A DNA stretch of 34,090 nucleotides from an uncultured Oscillospiraceae bacterium (GCA_944385125.1 CALWVZ010000018.1:1-34090); one strand, 5' to 3'; shown: positions 1-9,458, counted from the stretch's first letter. Translations and numbers: made by a program. Notes: a model not told the origin generated them from the sequence alone.

Positions 1-1088
<1,088 letters not shown>

Positions 1089-1102
1089 TTATTTATGCGC
1101 AT

Positions 1103-1134
1103 ATCCGGGGCGGCCTGCAAGGACCGCCCCGGAT
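1103..1134. terminator. GC-rich hairpin between activator gene and eno
   Basis: A perfect 11-base inverted repeat (1103-1113 with 1124-1134; arm ATCCGGGGCGG) around a 10-base loop, just after the activator gene stop and before the eno promoter. The position suits a terminator, but no T-run follows on either strand, so it may be a processing or REP-like hairpin. Confidence 0.45.
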
Positions 1135-1161
1135 GGAAACCGTTATCTTCTGTATGTATTC

Positions 1162-1956
1162 TTATTTTTTGGCCATGCCCTTCTGGCGGGCGTACTCGGC
1201 GGCGCCCAGAGCGCCCATCAGCTGCGGGTCGGTCTTCAGCTCCACCACCTTCAGCTTCAGCACGTGCTCTATGGCCTCCTTAAGACCGTCGTTCTTGGCG
1301 CAGCCCCCGGTGAGGGTGATGGAGTCCGTTGCTCCCGCCTTCTTCGCCATGACGAAGCAGCGCTTTGCCACTGCCATCTCTATGCCTGCCGCTATCTCGT
1401 CCGTGGCCTTGCCCTCGCCCACCAGGGTGATGACCTCGGACTCGGCAAACACCGTGCACTGGGCCGTGATGGGTATCACGTTCTTTGCCGTCAGGCTCAG
1501 CTTGCTGAACTCCGGCAGGCTCAGCTCAAAGCTCCGGGCCATGGCCTCGAAGAAGCGGCCGGTACCGGCGGCGCACTTGTCGTTCATGGCGAAGTTCTTC
1601 ACCGTGCCGTCGGTGTCTATGGAGATGCCCTTTACGTCCTGGCCCCCGATGTCTATGATGGCCTTCACATCCGGGTTCGTCACGTGCACGCCCATGGCGT
1701 GGCAGCTTATCTCCGAGATGTTCTCATCGGCAAAGGGCACCTTGTTGCGCCCATAGCCTGTGCCTATCAGGTAGGCCAGCTCCTTGCTGTCCTTCAGCCC
1801 CGCCTGCTTGCACACCTCTTCCATTGCCGCTATTGCGCTCTGCTCTGAATTTATCTTGCTCCTTATGGTGGTGTCCGCTATCATCTTGCCGTTCTCGTCC
1901 AGTATCACTGCCTTGGTATAGGTGGACCCTACGTCGCAGCCGCCAAAATATTTCAT
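1162..1956 (-). CDS. 2-hydroxyacyl-CoA dehydratase activator ATPase (HgdC/BadF family)
   Basis: This is the ATP-hydrolysing, [4Fe-4S]-bearing activator that injects one low-potential electron into a 2-hydroxyacyl-CoA dehydratase or benzoyl-CoA-reductase-type enzyme. It is an ASKHA-fold homodimer of 264 residues, the usual length. Visible motifs are the phosphate loop GCDVGSTYTK (6-15), IDIGGQD (101-107), and the two cluster cysteines expected per subunit, C128 in NDKCAAGTGRF and C167 in TAQCTVFAESE, then TGGCAKN near 217. The ATG at 1956 has GGAGG about ten bases upstream. It is the last gene of a four-gene operon whose first two genes encode the enzyme it would activate. The substrate cannot be read from this gene. 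Confidence 0.93.
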   Translation of the reverse strand: MKYFGGCDVGSTYTKAVILDENGKMIADTTIRSKINSEQSAIAAMEEVCKQAGLKDSKELAYLIGTGYGRNKVPFADENISEISCHAMGVHVTNPDVKAIIDIGGQDVKGISIDTDGTVKNFAMNDKCAAGTGRFFEAMARSFELSLPEFSKLSLTAKNVIPITAQCTVFAESEVITLVGEGKATDEIAAGIEMAVAKRCFVMAKKAGATDSITLTGGCAKNDGLKEAIEHVLKLKVVELKTDPQLMGALGAAEYARQKGMAKK

Positions 1957-1994
1957 TTCGCTTTGGCCTCCATGTATTTATTTAAGTTTTGAAA

Positions 1995-2246
1995 TCAGAC
2001 CTCATACTCATAGGAGGGATACTTGTCCATGTCGTAGGGGGCTTTCAGGGTATCCTTCCTGTCCATGTTGTCATAGTGTTTCTTCAGCAGCGGCTCCACC
2101 ACGTTGAACAGCAGCTTGCCGTCCAGGTCAAAGAAGAACACGGCAAAGAGCGCCGCATTTGCCAGCAGCAACAGGCCCAGCAGCTTCAGGGCAAGGCGGC
2201 CCAGCTTGCAGCCCAGGGAACACTTGCAGCATTTGCCTTTTTTCAT
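1995..2246 (-). CDS. small Cys-rich single-pass membrane protein, unknown function
   Basis: An 83-residue protein that I do not recognise. It starts MKKGKCCKCSLGCKLGR, with four cysteines in eight residues among lysines. Residues of about 17-40 form one hydrophobic helix (LALKLLGLLLLANAALFAVFFF), after which comes a soluble tail ending in acidic and tyrosine-rich residues. By the positive-inside rule the Cys/Lys head would be cytosolic. The start is well supported by AAGGAGGAG six bases before the ATG. It lies 12 bases after the long dehydratase subunit and 38 bases before the activator gene, so it is translated as part of the same operon. A role as membrane tether or metal/cluster-related helper is only a guess from context. 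Confidence 0.75.
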   Translation of the reverse strand: MKKGKCCKCSLGCKLGRLALKLLGLLLLANAALFAVFFFDLDGKLLFNVVEPLLKKHYDNMDRKDTLKAPYDMDKYPSYEYEV

Positions 2247-2258
2247 TGTCTCTCCTCC

Positions 2259-3869
2259 TTACCAGCCCATGGAATCGTCGAAGTCCAGCAGGGACGGGTC
2301 CAGGGGCTCCTCGTGCATGACGGTGGTCATATAGTCGTTGACGATGCGGCGTATCTCCGCGCGGCTCACGGTGCGGCTGTCCGGCAGGGCGTGGGGCATC
2401 CAGATGGCCGGCACGTTCCTGCTGCGGAACTCGTCCTCAAAGAGACCGTGCACGCCCTGCATGCCCTTGCACTGGAGCTGGTCGTACATCATGACGAAGT
2501 CGCAGTTGAACTTCTCCATGTACTCCCACAGCTCGAAGATGTGGTGCATGCCGCCCACAGCCATGCGGCGCATGGGGGCCCACATGTGGTAGGTGGCCAT
2601 GTCGTCCAGGCAGTGGTCGTAGGTGTCGGTGCGGATGGACATGTCGAACATGAGGGAGTCCATGTTGATTATCACGTTCAAGCCCCAGCAGTTATAGGCC
2701 CAGGTGCACCAGTGGGAGTAATACAAAGGTGCGCAGGACCAGGCGATGACCCGGTGGCGGGTCTTGGGGAAGGTGTTTATCTTCTTGCTGACGCACTTCT
2801 CCAGGATCTTACGCACCTTCTTGTCGCAGAAGTGCCAGATGGGCCGGTCGCCGTCCTGGCTGTAGTAGATACGGTAGAGGGCCTGGGCCACGCCGTTGAT
2901 GGGATAATAGGGGGTCTTGGCGGCCACTTCCCACTTCTCCCGCTCGAACTCCTGCAGCTGGTTCTGCTGCCGCAGCTTCTTCACCAGCTGGTCCCAGTTG
3001 AAGGGCACGCCGGTCTGCTCCTCTATGAACTTCCAGCACTCCTCTATCTCCCGGCGGCAGTGCTGATGCACCAGGGGATCGTCAAACTGCATGGGCTGGG
3101 GCATGGCAAACAGGGGCTTGTCGTAGAACCAGTCCTGAAGGATGGAGGTGGCCACGGAGGCGTCGCAGGCCTCGTTGGAGGTGATGATAAAGGGGGCATA
3201 GTCGGGCATGTCGTCCAGCACGAAAAGTCCGGACTCCGCCTGGCACATGGGGCAGGGGTCGCCGGGCAGACCGATGGACTGGACGGCGTCGATATAGTTG
3301 TGGACAGTATGGGAGTTCACGTGGCAGGTGACGAAGTAGGGTATCATCTCCATGGCCACGTTGTCAAAGTGGTCGCTCCAGGGATAGAAGATGCCGCCCC
3401 ACACCGTCTCGTTGTGGGCCATGGTGTGGTACCAGGCGTCGGTCTTCTTGCCGCCGTGGAGCTTGGTGTCCGCCACGAACATGCGCTGGAACTGGCGGAT
3501 GGTCTCGTTGACCATGCCTCTGTAGTGCCAGGCGGAGGCTCTCAGGGCCTCGCCCCGCATGCCTTCCATGCCCCGGTCGAACCAGTGGAGCACCGGCAGA
3601 TAGGTCTGGCCCACCCAGCGGTAGCGCCACACGCCCTTGGCAAAGTTTATGGGGCCGCCCATCTCCATGATGTCCTTCACCATGAATATGTAGTTATACA
3701 GCCATATCATATAGAAGTAGTACAGAGTGTCCTTCACTCCCCGCCACTCCCTGTGCTTATAGAGGCCGGTCTTGTCCTTATACAGCTCCCCCAGACGGCG
3801 CTCGCCGTGGGGCTTGCCATGCCAGAAGTCTCTGGCAAGCTTTTTGATGTCTGCTTTTTTCTTAGCCAT
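2259..3869 (-). CDS. long 2-hydroxyacyl-CoA dehydratase-family subunit (HgdA/BcrB-like)
   Basis: 536 residues, markedly longer than the 370-480 usual for subunits of this family. The C-terminal half has the family pattern: a Cys-rich stretch (C379, C388, C394), a CDFVMMYDQLQCKG segment (456-469), then VPAIWMPHALPDSRTVSR, matching the 'IP.l..D..D.R' region near the end of these subunits. A PCPMC pair (206-209) and SNEACDAS (231-238) would lie near the cluster or substrate site. The first 150 residues are basic and rich in Trp and Tyr and have no counterpart I recognise. The start at MAKKKAD is fixed by GGAGGG eight bases upstream and lies one base after the preceding stop. Known enzymes of this type dehydrate (R)-2-hydroxyacyl-CoAs or reduce aryl-CoAs; the substrate here is unknown. 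Confidence 0.85.
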   Translation of the reverse strand: MAKKKADIKKLARDFWHGKPHGERRLGELYKDKTGLYKHREWRGVKDTLYYFYMIWLYNYIFMVKDIMEMGGPINFAKGVWRYRWVGQTYLPVLHWFDRGMEGMRGEALRASAWHYRGMVNETIRQFQRMFVADTKLHGGKKTDAWYHTMAHNETVWGGIFYPWSDHFDNVAMEMIPYFVTCHVNSHTVHNYIDAVQSIGLPGDPCPMCQAESGLFVLDDMPDYAPFIITSNEACDASVATSILQDWFYDKPLFAMPQPMQFDDPLVHQHCRREIEECWKFIEEQTGVPFNWDQLVKKLRQQNQLQEFEREKWEVAAKTPYYPINGVAQALYRIYYSQDGDRPIWHFCDKKVRKILEKCVSKKINTFPKTRHRVIAWSCAPLYYSHWCTWAYNCWGLNVIINMDSLMFDMSIRTDTYDHCLDDMATYHMWAPMRRMAVGGMHHIFELWEYMEKFNCDFVMMYDQLQCKGMQGVHGLFEDEFRSRNVPAIWMPHALPDSRTVSRAEIRRIVNDYMTTVMHEEPLDPSLLDFDDSMGW

Positions 3870-3870
3870 T

Positions 3871-5082
3871 TTACTTGCCCTCCTGGATCTTCTTGATCTC
3901 CACACTTTCAACGAAGGCCTGGAAACGGGTGCGCAGCTGGCCGGAGGCGGAATTTATATACTCCTTTTCTATCGAGCACACCGGGATGCCGAAGTCCCGC
4001 TTCATGACCACCGTGTTTATAACACGCTCATAGCTCCAATACTCGCAGAACTTGTTGGAGGCGACAATTAGGCCGTCGGCCTTGTATTCCTTCACCAGGT
4101 CCGCCAGACGCTGCTTTCTCTCTCTCATTATATCCTGAGGCATGAAGCGGGGGCAGTTGCTGGTGTCCAGATAGTGGCGGGCTATGGCGTCCAGGGGCTC
4201 CTGCCCCTCCTTCACCACTATGGGTATGCGGCTCTCCACTGCGCCGTAGCAGTAGCGGTCCGCCACCACCTCGGCCCCGCAGCCCTCTATGAGCTTGGTG
4301 AACTCCGGGTCGTCGTTTTCCGAGCCCGCCAGCACCACCTTGCAGCGGAAGGGCCAGCGCTCGTCCGGCTCCCTGGTCTTCATCTCCTCCGCCGTCTCTC
4401 TCAGATAGGGCAGGATGAGCTCCTTGGGACAGGCCAGGCTCACCAGCTGGATCACATGGAACTCATAGCCTGTGATGGTGGGCTTATCCAGCTTGCGGTA
4501 ATCCCCTATCTGGTTTATCAGGCGGCAGACCTCGTTGTGCTGCTCTATGGCCTTCATTATGGCCCCGTCGGAGCTGTCTATGCCGAAACGCTCGTGGAGC
4601 TTGTCCAGCACATGGTACTTCAGCTGCTCCTTGTAGTGCAGGTAGCTGTTCTCCGTCTTTTTAAAGGGAACGTCGATAAACTCGCAGAAGAAATTGTCGT
4701 TCTTGATGACGTCCATATCCGCCACGCTGTCCAGGTTCTTCTTCTGCAGATGCTCCTGGAAGCGGCAGGTGACGGTGCAGGTCTCCGTTGCCATCTGAGC
4801 GTCCAGAAAATTATAGCCCCCCTCCAGGGCCCGCTCAAAAAGGCTGCGCCCGTAGTGGCAGACACGGGCGGACATATAGTAGGTGGCGATATCCGGGGAT
4901 GTGCAGCGGGGCGCTCTCAGCCGCACCGAGAAGCAGCCCGGCAGGTCGAGAAGAACTTCAGGCATAAAATAGCAGGTATAGCCAACAGCGTATTTCCCGT
5001 CGGCTCTGGCCTTCTGTACCAGCTCGTTGTTGGCTTCCTGAAGCAGATTCTCAAAGTAGATCAGGTGCTTGAGATCTTTCAC
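3871..5082 (-). CDS. 2-hydroxyacyl-CoA dehydratase-family subunit (HgdB/BcrC-like)
   Basis: 403 residues and the first gene of the dehydratase operon. The end ASNKFCEYWS (341-350), followed by FGIPVCSIEKEY and LRTRFQAFVES, is the characteristic C-terminus of PF06050 subunits. Upstream cysteines C37, C50, C60, C75, C102 and C106 include candidates for [4Fe-4S] ligation. I start it at GTG 5082, which has GGAGGG at 5089-5094, seven bases away. An ATG 20 codons earlier (5142) has no ribosome site and abuts the -10 box of the promoter, so it cannot be in the message. It would pair with the 536-residue subunit and be activated by the ATPase at 1162. No CoA-transferase or electron-transfer flavoprotein gene is nearby to point to a substrate. 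Confidence 0.88.
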   Translation of the reverse strand: MKDLKHLIYFENLLQEANNELVQKARADGKYAVGYTCYFMPEVLLDLPGCFSVRLRAPRCTSPDIATYYMSARVCHYGRSLFERALEGGYNFLDAQMATETCTVTCRFQEHLQKKNLDSVADMDVIKNDNFFCEFIDVPFKKTENSYLHYKEQLKYHVLDKLHERFGIDSSDGAIMKAIEQHNEVCRLINQIGDYRKLDKPTITGYEFHVIQLVSLACPKELILPYLRETAEEMKTREPDERWPFRCKVVLAGSENDDPEFTKLIEGCGAEVVADRYCYGAVESRIPIVVKEGQEPLDAIARHYLDTSNCPRFMPQDIMRERKQRLADLVKEYKADGLIVASNKFCEYWSYERVINTVVMKRDFGIPVCSIEKEYINSASGQLRTRFQAFVESVEIKKIQEGK

Positions 5083-5142
5083 AGACAACCCTCCAAAATT
5101 CCGATTTTCCGCATTGGGCCCCAGGCCCACTCTCACGTACAT

Positions 5143-5171
5143 ATTTTATCAAATCGTTAATGTGCTGTCAA
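5143..5171 (-). promoter_or_regulatory. sigma-70 promoter of the dehydratase operon
   Basis: On the minus strand TTGACA (5166-5171) and TAAAAT (5143-5148) are separated by exactly 17 bases. Transcription would start near 5136, leaving a leader of about 50 bases before the GTG at 5082. This site decides the start codon of the first gene. An ACAAAT/ATTTGT inverted repeat lies further upstream at 5249-5265 and could be an operator, but that is weak. Confidence 0.85.
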
Positions 5172-5298
5172 TTAATATTTGTGCACTTTTACGGTTTTTA
5201 TATGCAGTATTTTGGGGGTAATTATACATAATGACAGGCTATGTCTAAACAAATGAAGTATTTGTGAACTGTTTTCTCCCAGGCGCCTGTAAATTTAT

Positions 5299-6459
5299 TT
5301 ATCCAAAATCCCTCTCCAGAGCGGCGGCTATCTTCCCGGCGCAGGCGGAGGCGCTGCCCTGGATCATCCGGGGCTTGCCGCCGCCCCGGCCGTCTATCAG
5401 GGCGTTGAGCTCTCTTGCCAGGCTGCGCAGGTCCAGGTTACGGCTGCCCATGATATATCGGTAGCCCCTCTCGTCGTCTCCCGAAAAGGCGGCGGCTATG
5501 CCCCGGCACTTTTCCATCAGCAGATTCACCAATTCCCTCAGGGCCACCTCGTCCAGCACCTCGTCGAAGACGCAGATGTTCCCCTCCGTCTCCTCCCGGC
5601 TCTCCGCCATATGCCGCGCCAGCTCCAGACTCAGGGCGGCGATGCGCTCCTTAGTCTTCTGCTGCTCCTGGAGCAGCCGCTCCACGGCGGCGGCAGTCTC
5701 ATGGCGCTTGGCGCTGAGGGCCTGGGATATGGCGGAGATGTTCTCCTGCTTCACCCGGTAATCTCTCAGGGCCAGCATGCCGCAGGCCAGGTTCAGTCTC
5801 ACCCCGCCCCGGTGGCGCTCCCAGTCCAGCACCTTGATGAGGCCTATCTCCCCGGTGTGCTTCACATGGGGAGCGCAGCAGGCGCAGCGGTCCGTGTCGG
5901 GTATCTCCACTATGCGCACGTTTTCCGTAAGCTCCAGCTTGCTGCGGTACTCCAGGCGCTTCAGCTCCTCCGGCTCCGGGAAAGTGCAGAGCACCGGCAG
6001 GTCCTCTCTCACCGCCCGGTTTGCCAGGGTCTCTATCTCCATGAGCTGTTCCCGGCTCAGCTCCCGGTCAAAGTCTATGGTGACGAAGTCCTCCCCCATG
6101 TGGAAGCCCACGTTCTCACAGCCGTAGAGCTTGTGGGCAAGGCCGGAGACCACGTGCTCCCCGGAGTGGTTCTGCATGCGGGTGAGGCGCTGCTCGGAGT
6201 CTATGTGCCCCTCCAGGGTCACTCCGGGCTCCAGGGCCCTGTCGCAGTAGTGGAGTATCTCCCCGGCCTTTTCCTGCACGTCCAGGACCTTTGCCTCCCC
6301 CAGGCTGCCGGTATCAGCCTGCTGGCCGCCCCCCTCGGGGAAGAAGGCGGTTTTGTCCAGGATGAGGGCCGGGCCCTTGGGAGTCTCCCGGCAGTCCAGG
6401 ACCACGGCGGTAAAGTCGAACATGCGGCTGTCTTTATAGTATAGTTTTTCGGTCTGCAT
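5299..6459 (-). CDS. AlaX-type alanyl-tRNA editing protein (long form with DHHA1 domain)
   Basis: A free-standing homologue of the AlaRS editing domain, which would hydrolyse Ser- or Gly-tRNA(Ala) in trans. It has 386 residues, fitting the long AlaX class. The N-terminal FFPEGGGQQADTG (39-51) is followed by the zinc motif HSGEH (H98, H102) and the second zinc half C194-x3-H198. A coiled region (about 235-285) and a DHHA1 domain ending in GRGGGKP...GSA complete it. There is no aminoacylation core. The ATG at 6459 has AAAGGAG seven bases upstream; an in-frame extension to 6507 runs back toward the pgi terminator and is not used. It is monocistronic by context. Confidence 0.9.
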   Translation of the reverse strand: MQTEKLYYKDSRMFDFTAVVLDCRETPKGPALILDKTAFFPEGGGQQADTGSLGEAKVLDVQEKAGEILHYCDRALEPGVTLEGHIDSEQRLTRMQNHSGEHVVSGLAHKLYGCENVGFHMGEDFVTIDFDRELSREQLMEIETLANRAVREDLPVLCTFPEPEELKRLEYRSKLELTENVRIVEIPDTDRCACCAPHVKHTGEIGLIKVLDWERHRGGVRLNLACGMLALRDYRVKQENISAISQALSAKRHETAAAVERLLQEQQKTKERIAALSLELARHMAESREETEGNICVFDEVLDEVALRELVNLLMEKCRGIAAAFSGDDERGYRYIMGSRNLDLRSLARELNALIDGRGGGKPRMIQGSASACAGKIAAALERDFG

Positions 6460-6510
6460 ATCATCTCTCCTTTTATGCCTAGGATAACACCGCCGGCCCG
6501 GATACACAAG

Positions 6511-6538
6511 AAAAACCCAGGGCCGAAAGGCCCCGGGT
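6511..6538 (-). terminator. rho-independent terminator after pgi
   Basis: On the minus strand ACCCGGGGCC, a TTTC loop and GGCCCTGGGT are followed directly by TTTTT. The stem has ten pairs including one G-T. It lies 24 bases after the pgi stop and separates pgi from the AlaX gene. Confidence 0.85.
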
Positions 6539-6561
6539 GAGACTGTATATACTTCAGCGCA

Positions 6562-7836
6562 TCAGGTTCCCGGCTTGCCCAGCATGCGGAACATGTTCTT
6601 CTTGTAGGCCTCCACACCGGGCTGGTCGAAGGGATTGACCCCGGACATGTAGCCGGATATGGCGCAGGCCACCTCAAAGAAGCACACCAGGGCGGCAAAG
6701 CCCTCCTCGTTGCGCATGGGCACCTCGATTATCATGTTGGGCACGCCGCCGGAGACATGGGCATCCCGCACGGCGTCGGCGGCCACATGGCCCACCTCGG
6801 AGATATCCCGGCCGGCGATGTAGTTCAGGCCGTCGGTATCCTCCGCCTCATAGGGGAAGGTATAGGTGCGGCGGCTGTAATTGAAGCGCACCACAGTCTC
6901 CATCAGCTTCCTGGGGCCGGACTGGATGAACTGGCCCATGGAGTGCAGATCGGCGGTATATTCCACGGAAGCAGGGAAGATACCCTTGCCGTCCTTGCCC
7001 TCGCTCTCGCCGTAGAGCTGCTTCCACCACTCGGCCATAAAACGGAAGCTGGGCTCGTAGCAGGCCAGGATCTCTATCTCGTAGTCCTTGGCGTAGAGGT
7101 GCTGCCGGGCTGCTGCATACTTCCAGGCCGGGTTCTCCGGGGACTGGAGGGAAAGAGCCCTCAGCTCCTCTATAGCAGCGTCTATGACCCGGCGCACGTC
7201 TATACCGGCAACGGCCATGGGCAGCAGGCCCACGGCGGACAGCACGCTGAAACGGCCGCCCACATCGTCGGGCACCACGAAGGTCTCCCAGCCCCGGGTG
7301 TCCGCCAGGGACTTCAGCACGCCCTTGTGGGCGTCGGTAGTGGCGAAGATGTGTTCGTCGGCCTTGTCGCCGTATTTCTTTTCCAGCAGCTCCCGGAAGA
7401 TGCGGAAGGACACCGCAGGCTCCAGAGTGGTGCCGGACTTGGAGATGACGTTCACGTCAAAGTCCATGTCCCCCAGCCGGTCCAGAGTGTCGCAGAGGGT
7501 GTCCGCAGAGAGCATGTTGCCCACAAAGAAGATCTGGGGATCGTCCTTGCCGGGCAGGGGCTTGAGAAGCTCTATGGCGCCTCTGGCGCCCAGGTAGGAG
7601 CCGCCGATGCCCACCACCACCAGGGCTTTGGAGCGGCTGCGTATCTTTTCGGCAGTGGCAATTATCTCATCCAGCTCCGTCTCCTTGATGCGCTGGGGCA
7701 GCTCCATCCAGCCGGTGAACTCGCTGCCGAGACCGGTCTTCTCAATAAGCTTCTTGTGAGCCAGCCCAGCCAGGGCGTAATCTGGCCCGGCGCTGGTAAA
7801 AAATTGGGCTGCGCCGGATAAATCCACCTTTATCAT
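6562..7836 (-). CDS. pgi: glucose-6-phosphate isomerase
   Basis: Interconverts glucose-6-phosphate and fructose-6-phosphate in glycolysis. At 424 residues it fits the shorter Firmicutes type (about 450). Evidence: the sugar-phosphate site VVVGIGGSYLGARGAIELL (about 93-111), SKSGTTLEP (about 133-141), the ESEGKDGKG region holding the catalytic glutamate, LHSMGQFIQSGP with the catalytic histidine, and the C-terminal NPFDQPGVEAYK with the catalytic lysine. ATG 7836 has AGGAGG upstream. It has its own promoter (7905-7932) and terminator (6511-6538), so it is a single-gene unit. Confidence 0.97.
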   Translation of the reverse strand: MIKVDLSGAAQFFTSAGPDYALAGLAHKKLIEKTGLGSEFTGWMELPQRIKETELDEIIATAEKIRSRSKALVVVGIGGSYLGARGAIELLKPLPGKDDPQIFFVGNMLSADTLCDTLDRLGDMDFDVNVISKSGTTLEPAVSFRIFRELLEKKYGDKADEHIFATTDAHKGVLKSLADTRGWETFVVPDDVGGRFSVLSAVGLLPMAVAGIDVRRVIDAAIEELRALSLQSPENPAWKYAAARQHLYAKDYEIEILACYEPSFRFMAEWWKQLYGESEGKDGKGIFPASVEYTADLHSMGQFIQSGPRKLMETVVRFNYSRRTYTFPYEAEDTDGLNYIAGRDISEVGHVAADAVRDAHVSGGVPNMIIEVPMRNEEGFAALVCFFEVACAISGYMSGVNPFDQPGVEAYKKNMFRMLGKPGT

Positions 7837-7904
7837 ATTTCCTTGTTTCCTCCTGTGTAAACTTTATTCTTTTTCATTTGTCTCAGGGCCTTCAGGCTGT
7901 GTTT

Positions 7905-7932
7905 ATTATATACCCTTTCCCATATATTTCAA
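7905..7932 (-). promoter_or_regulatory. pgi promoter
   Basis: On the minus strand TTGAAA (7927-7932), a 16-base spacer and TATAAT (7905-7910), about 70 bases before the pgi start. Confidence 0.75.
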
Positions 7933-7947
7933 CAAAAATTTCACATT

Positions 7948-9099
7948 TCAAATGGCGAAGAGACTGGCTCCCAGGCGTTTGAACAGTCCGAAAAAGCCTA
8001 TCCTCTCTACATCCTCCCCGGCCCGCAGGGGCACTTCCGCCACAGTCTCTCCTCCCAGGCGCACCTTCAGGCGGCCCAGCTCATCCCCTTTCTTTACCGG
8101 GGCACGGACGCTGCCGCTGAGCTCCAGCTCATACTCCGGCGTCTGGCCCTTGCCCTCCACCAGAGCGTAGGCCTCGCCCCCGTACTCCAGAGCTACCCGG
8201 TCCGTCCTGCCCAGCTCCACCTTCAGCTCAGGCAGGGGCTCCTCCCTGGTGAGAGGGCACAGGGAGTAGTTGGCAAAGCCCACGTCCAGCAGGGTCTGGG
8301 CATCCTTGTTCCGGCTGTCGCTGCTCTCTCCCCCCAGTACCACCGCTATATATTCCACCCCGTCCCGCTCCGCCGTGGCGGACAGGCAGTATTTGGAGGT
8401 GGAGGTGTAGCCGGTCTTCAGGCCCGTGCAGCCGGAATACCAGTGTACCAGCTTGTTGGTGTTGCTCAGCTCAAATTCCCCTCCCCTTATGCTGTCCATC
8501 CAGATGGTGGTGAAGTCCTTTATCATGTCGTGCTTTATAAGTTCCCGGGACATGAGGGCCACATCGTAGGCGCTGGTATAGTGATCCCCATCGTCAAAAA
8601 GCCCGCTGCAGTTGGTGAAGTGTGTGTCCTTCATCCCCAGCTCCTTGGCACGGCGGTTCATCCTGTCTACAAACAGGCTCTCGCTGCCGCTGATATGCTC
8701 GGCCATGGCCACAGCACAGTCGTTGGCGGAGACCACCGCTATACATTTGAGCATATCGCTGACGCTCAGCTGCTCCCCCGCTTCAAGATAAACGCAGCTG
8801 CCCCCGAAGGAGGCCGCCCGTTCGCTGGCCGTCACCGTATCCTCCAGGCTCAGCTTGCCGCTTTCAATGTCCTCAACGATGAGCAGCATGGTCATCACCT
8901 TGGTGACGCTGGCGGGAAAACGCCGCTCATGGGCGTTTTTCTCATATATCACTGCGCCTGTCTCCTTCTCCATAAGCAGAGCCGAAGGCGCCTGGATGGC
9001 TATATCCGTATCCTTCAGATAGGCCTCCCCATAGGCGCCCACAGTAAAAATAGAGAGAAATATGCTAAATATGATTACAAAACAGAGTACAGGTTTCAT
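7948..9099 (-). CDS. serine-type D-Ala-D-Ala carboxypeptidase (DacF-like, S11)
   Basis: A penicillin-binding protein that trims the terminal D-Ala from peptidoglycan pentapeptides outside the membrane. It has 383 residues. An N-terminal signal segment (1-24, FVIIFSIFLSIFTVGAYG) is followed by the S11 motifs: S64-V-T-K67 (nucleophile and general base), S124-A-N126 and K228-T-G230. The C-terminal beta domain (about 290-370) ends in a short amphipathic segment, IGFFGLFKRLGASLFAI, which in this family anchors the enzyme to the membrane. ATG 9099 has GGAGGGG just upstream. It is divergent from the AI-2E-family permease gene, with a 359-base regulatory region between them. It could equally be called DacA-like; sporulation-specific use is not shown. 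Confidence 0.93.
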   Translation of the reverse strand: MKPVLCFVIIFSIFLSIFTVGAYGEAYLKDTDIAIQAPSALLMEKETGAVIYEKNAHERRFPASVTKVMTMLLIVEDIESGKLSLEDTVTASERAASFGGSCVYLEAGEQLSVSDMLKCIAVVSANDCAVAMAEHISGSESLFVDRMNRRAKELGMKDTHFTNCSGLFDDGDHYTSAYDVALMSRELIKHDMIKDFTTIWMDSIRGGEFELSNTNKLVHWYSGCTGLKTGYTSTSKYCLSATAERDGVEYIAVVLGGESSDSRNKDAQTLLDVGFANYSLCPLTREEPLPELKVELGRTDRVALEYGGEAYALVEGKGQTPEYELELSGSVRAPVKKGDELGRLKVRLGGETVAEVPLRAGEDVERIGFFGLFKRLGASLFAI

Positions 9100-9458
9100 A
9101 GGCCCCTCCCACAGTATATCTTGTTTGAGACTATGAGTTACAAAACGGTTCTATGAGTTGGTTTACATGATTATGAATATTTCGAGCTTTTTCCCCTTTT
9201 TATGCATTCCGCCCCTCCCCGCCGGGATTCCCACAATCAAAGGAGTTTTTAACATTTCCAACATAGTTTTCAACAAGCCCTTATGAATGTTTGCTTTTCA
9301 GCAGGCATTTTTAGTTTACATAATACGGTTACATCCTTTGTAACAGTTTTGCCAAAAAAAGTACACAAAATTTACAAGTTAGTCATTGACGCCAGGGAAG
9401 GCGGATAGTAATATTGTAATGTTGGATTTTTTAACTTGAACTTACGGGGGGATTGTTT
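9100..9458. other. divergent intergenic region, dac / AI-2E permease
   Basis: AT-rich and non-coding. On the dac side a possible minus-strand -10 (TATACT, 9113-9118) lies among two direct copies of CTATGAGTT (9131-9139 and 9151-9159), 20 bases apart. On the permease side are an inverted repeat GTTACA/TGTAAC (9328-9344) and a strong plus-strand promoter at 9386. I see no RNA gene. Confidence 0.6.
9386..9414 (+). promoter_or_regulatory. promoter of the AI-2E family permease gene
   Basis: TTGACG (9386-9391), a 17-base spacer and TAATAT (9409-9414). The start codon follows 45 bases later. An inverted repeat at 9328-9344 lies upstream of the -35. Confidence 0.8.

Noticed and set aside
1989-3896. 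Plus-strand open frame of 635 codons opposite the long dehydratase subunit
   Set aside because: Same shadow effect; the minus strand has the ribosome sites, family motifs and operon order.
7937-7950. Terminator directly after the carboxypeptidase gene
   Set aside because: Only an AT-rich stretch with the pgi promoter is present; no stem could be paired.
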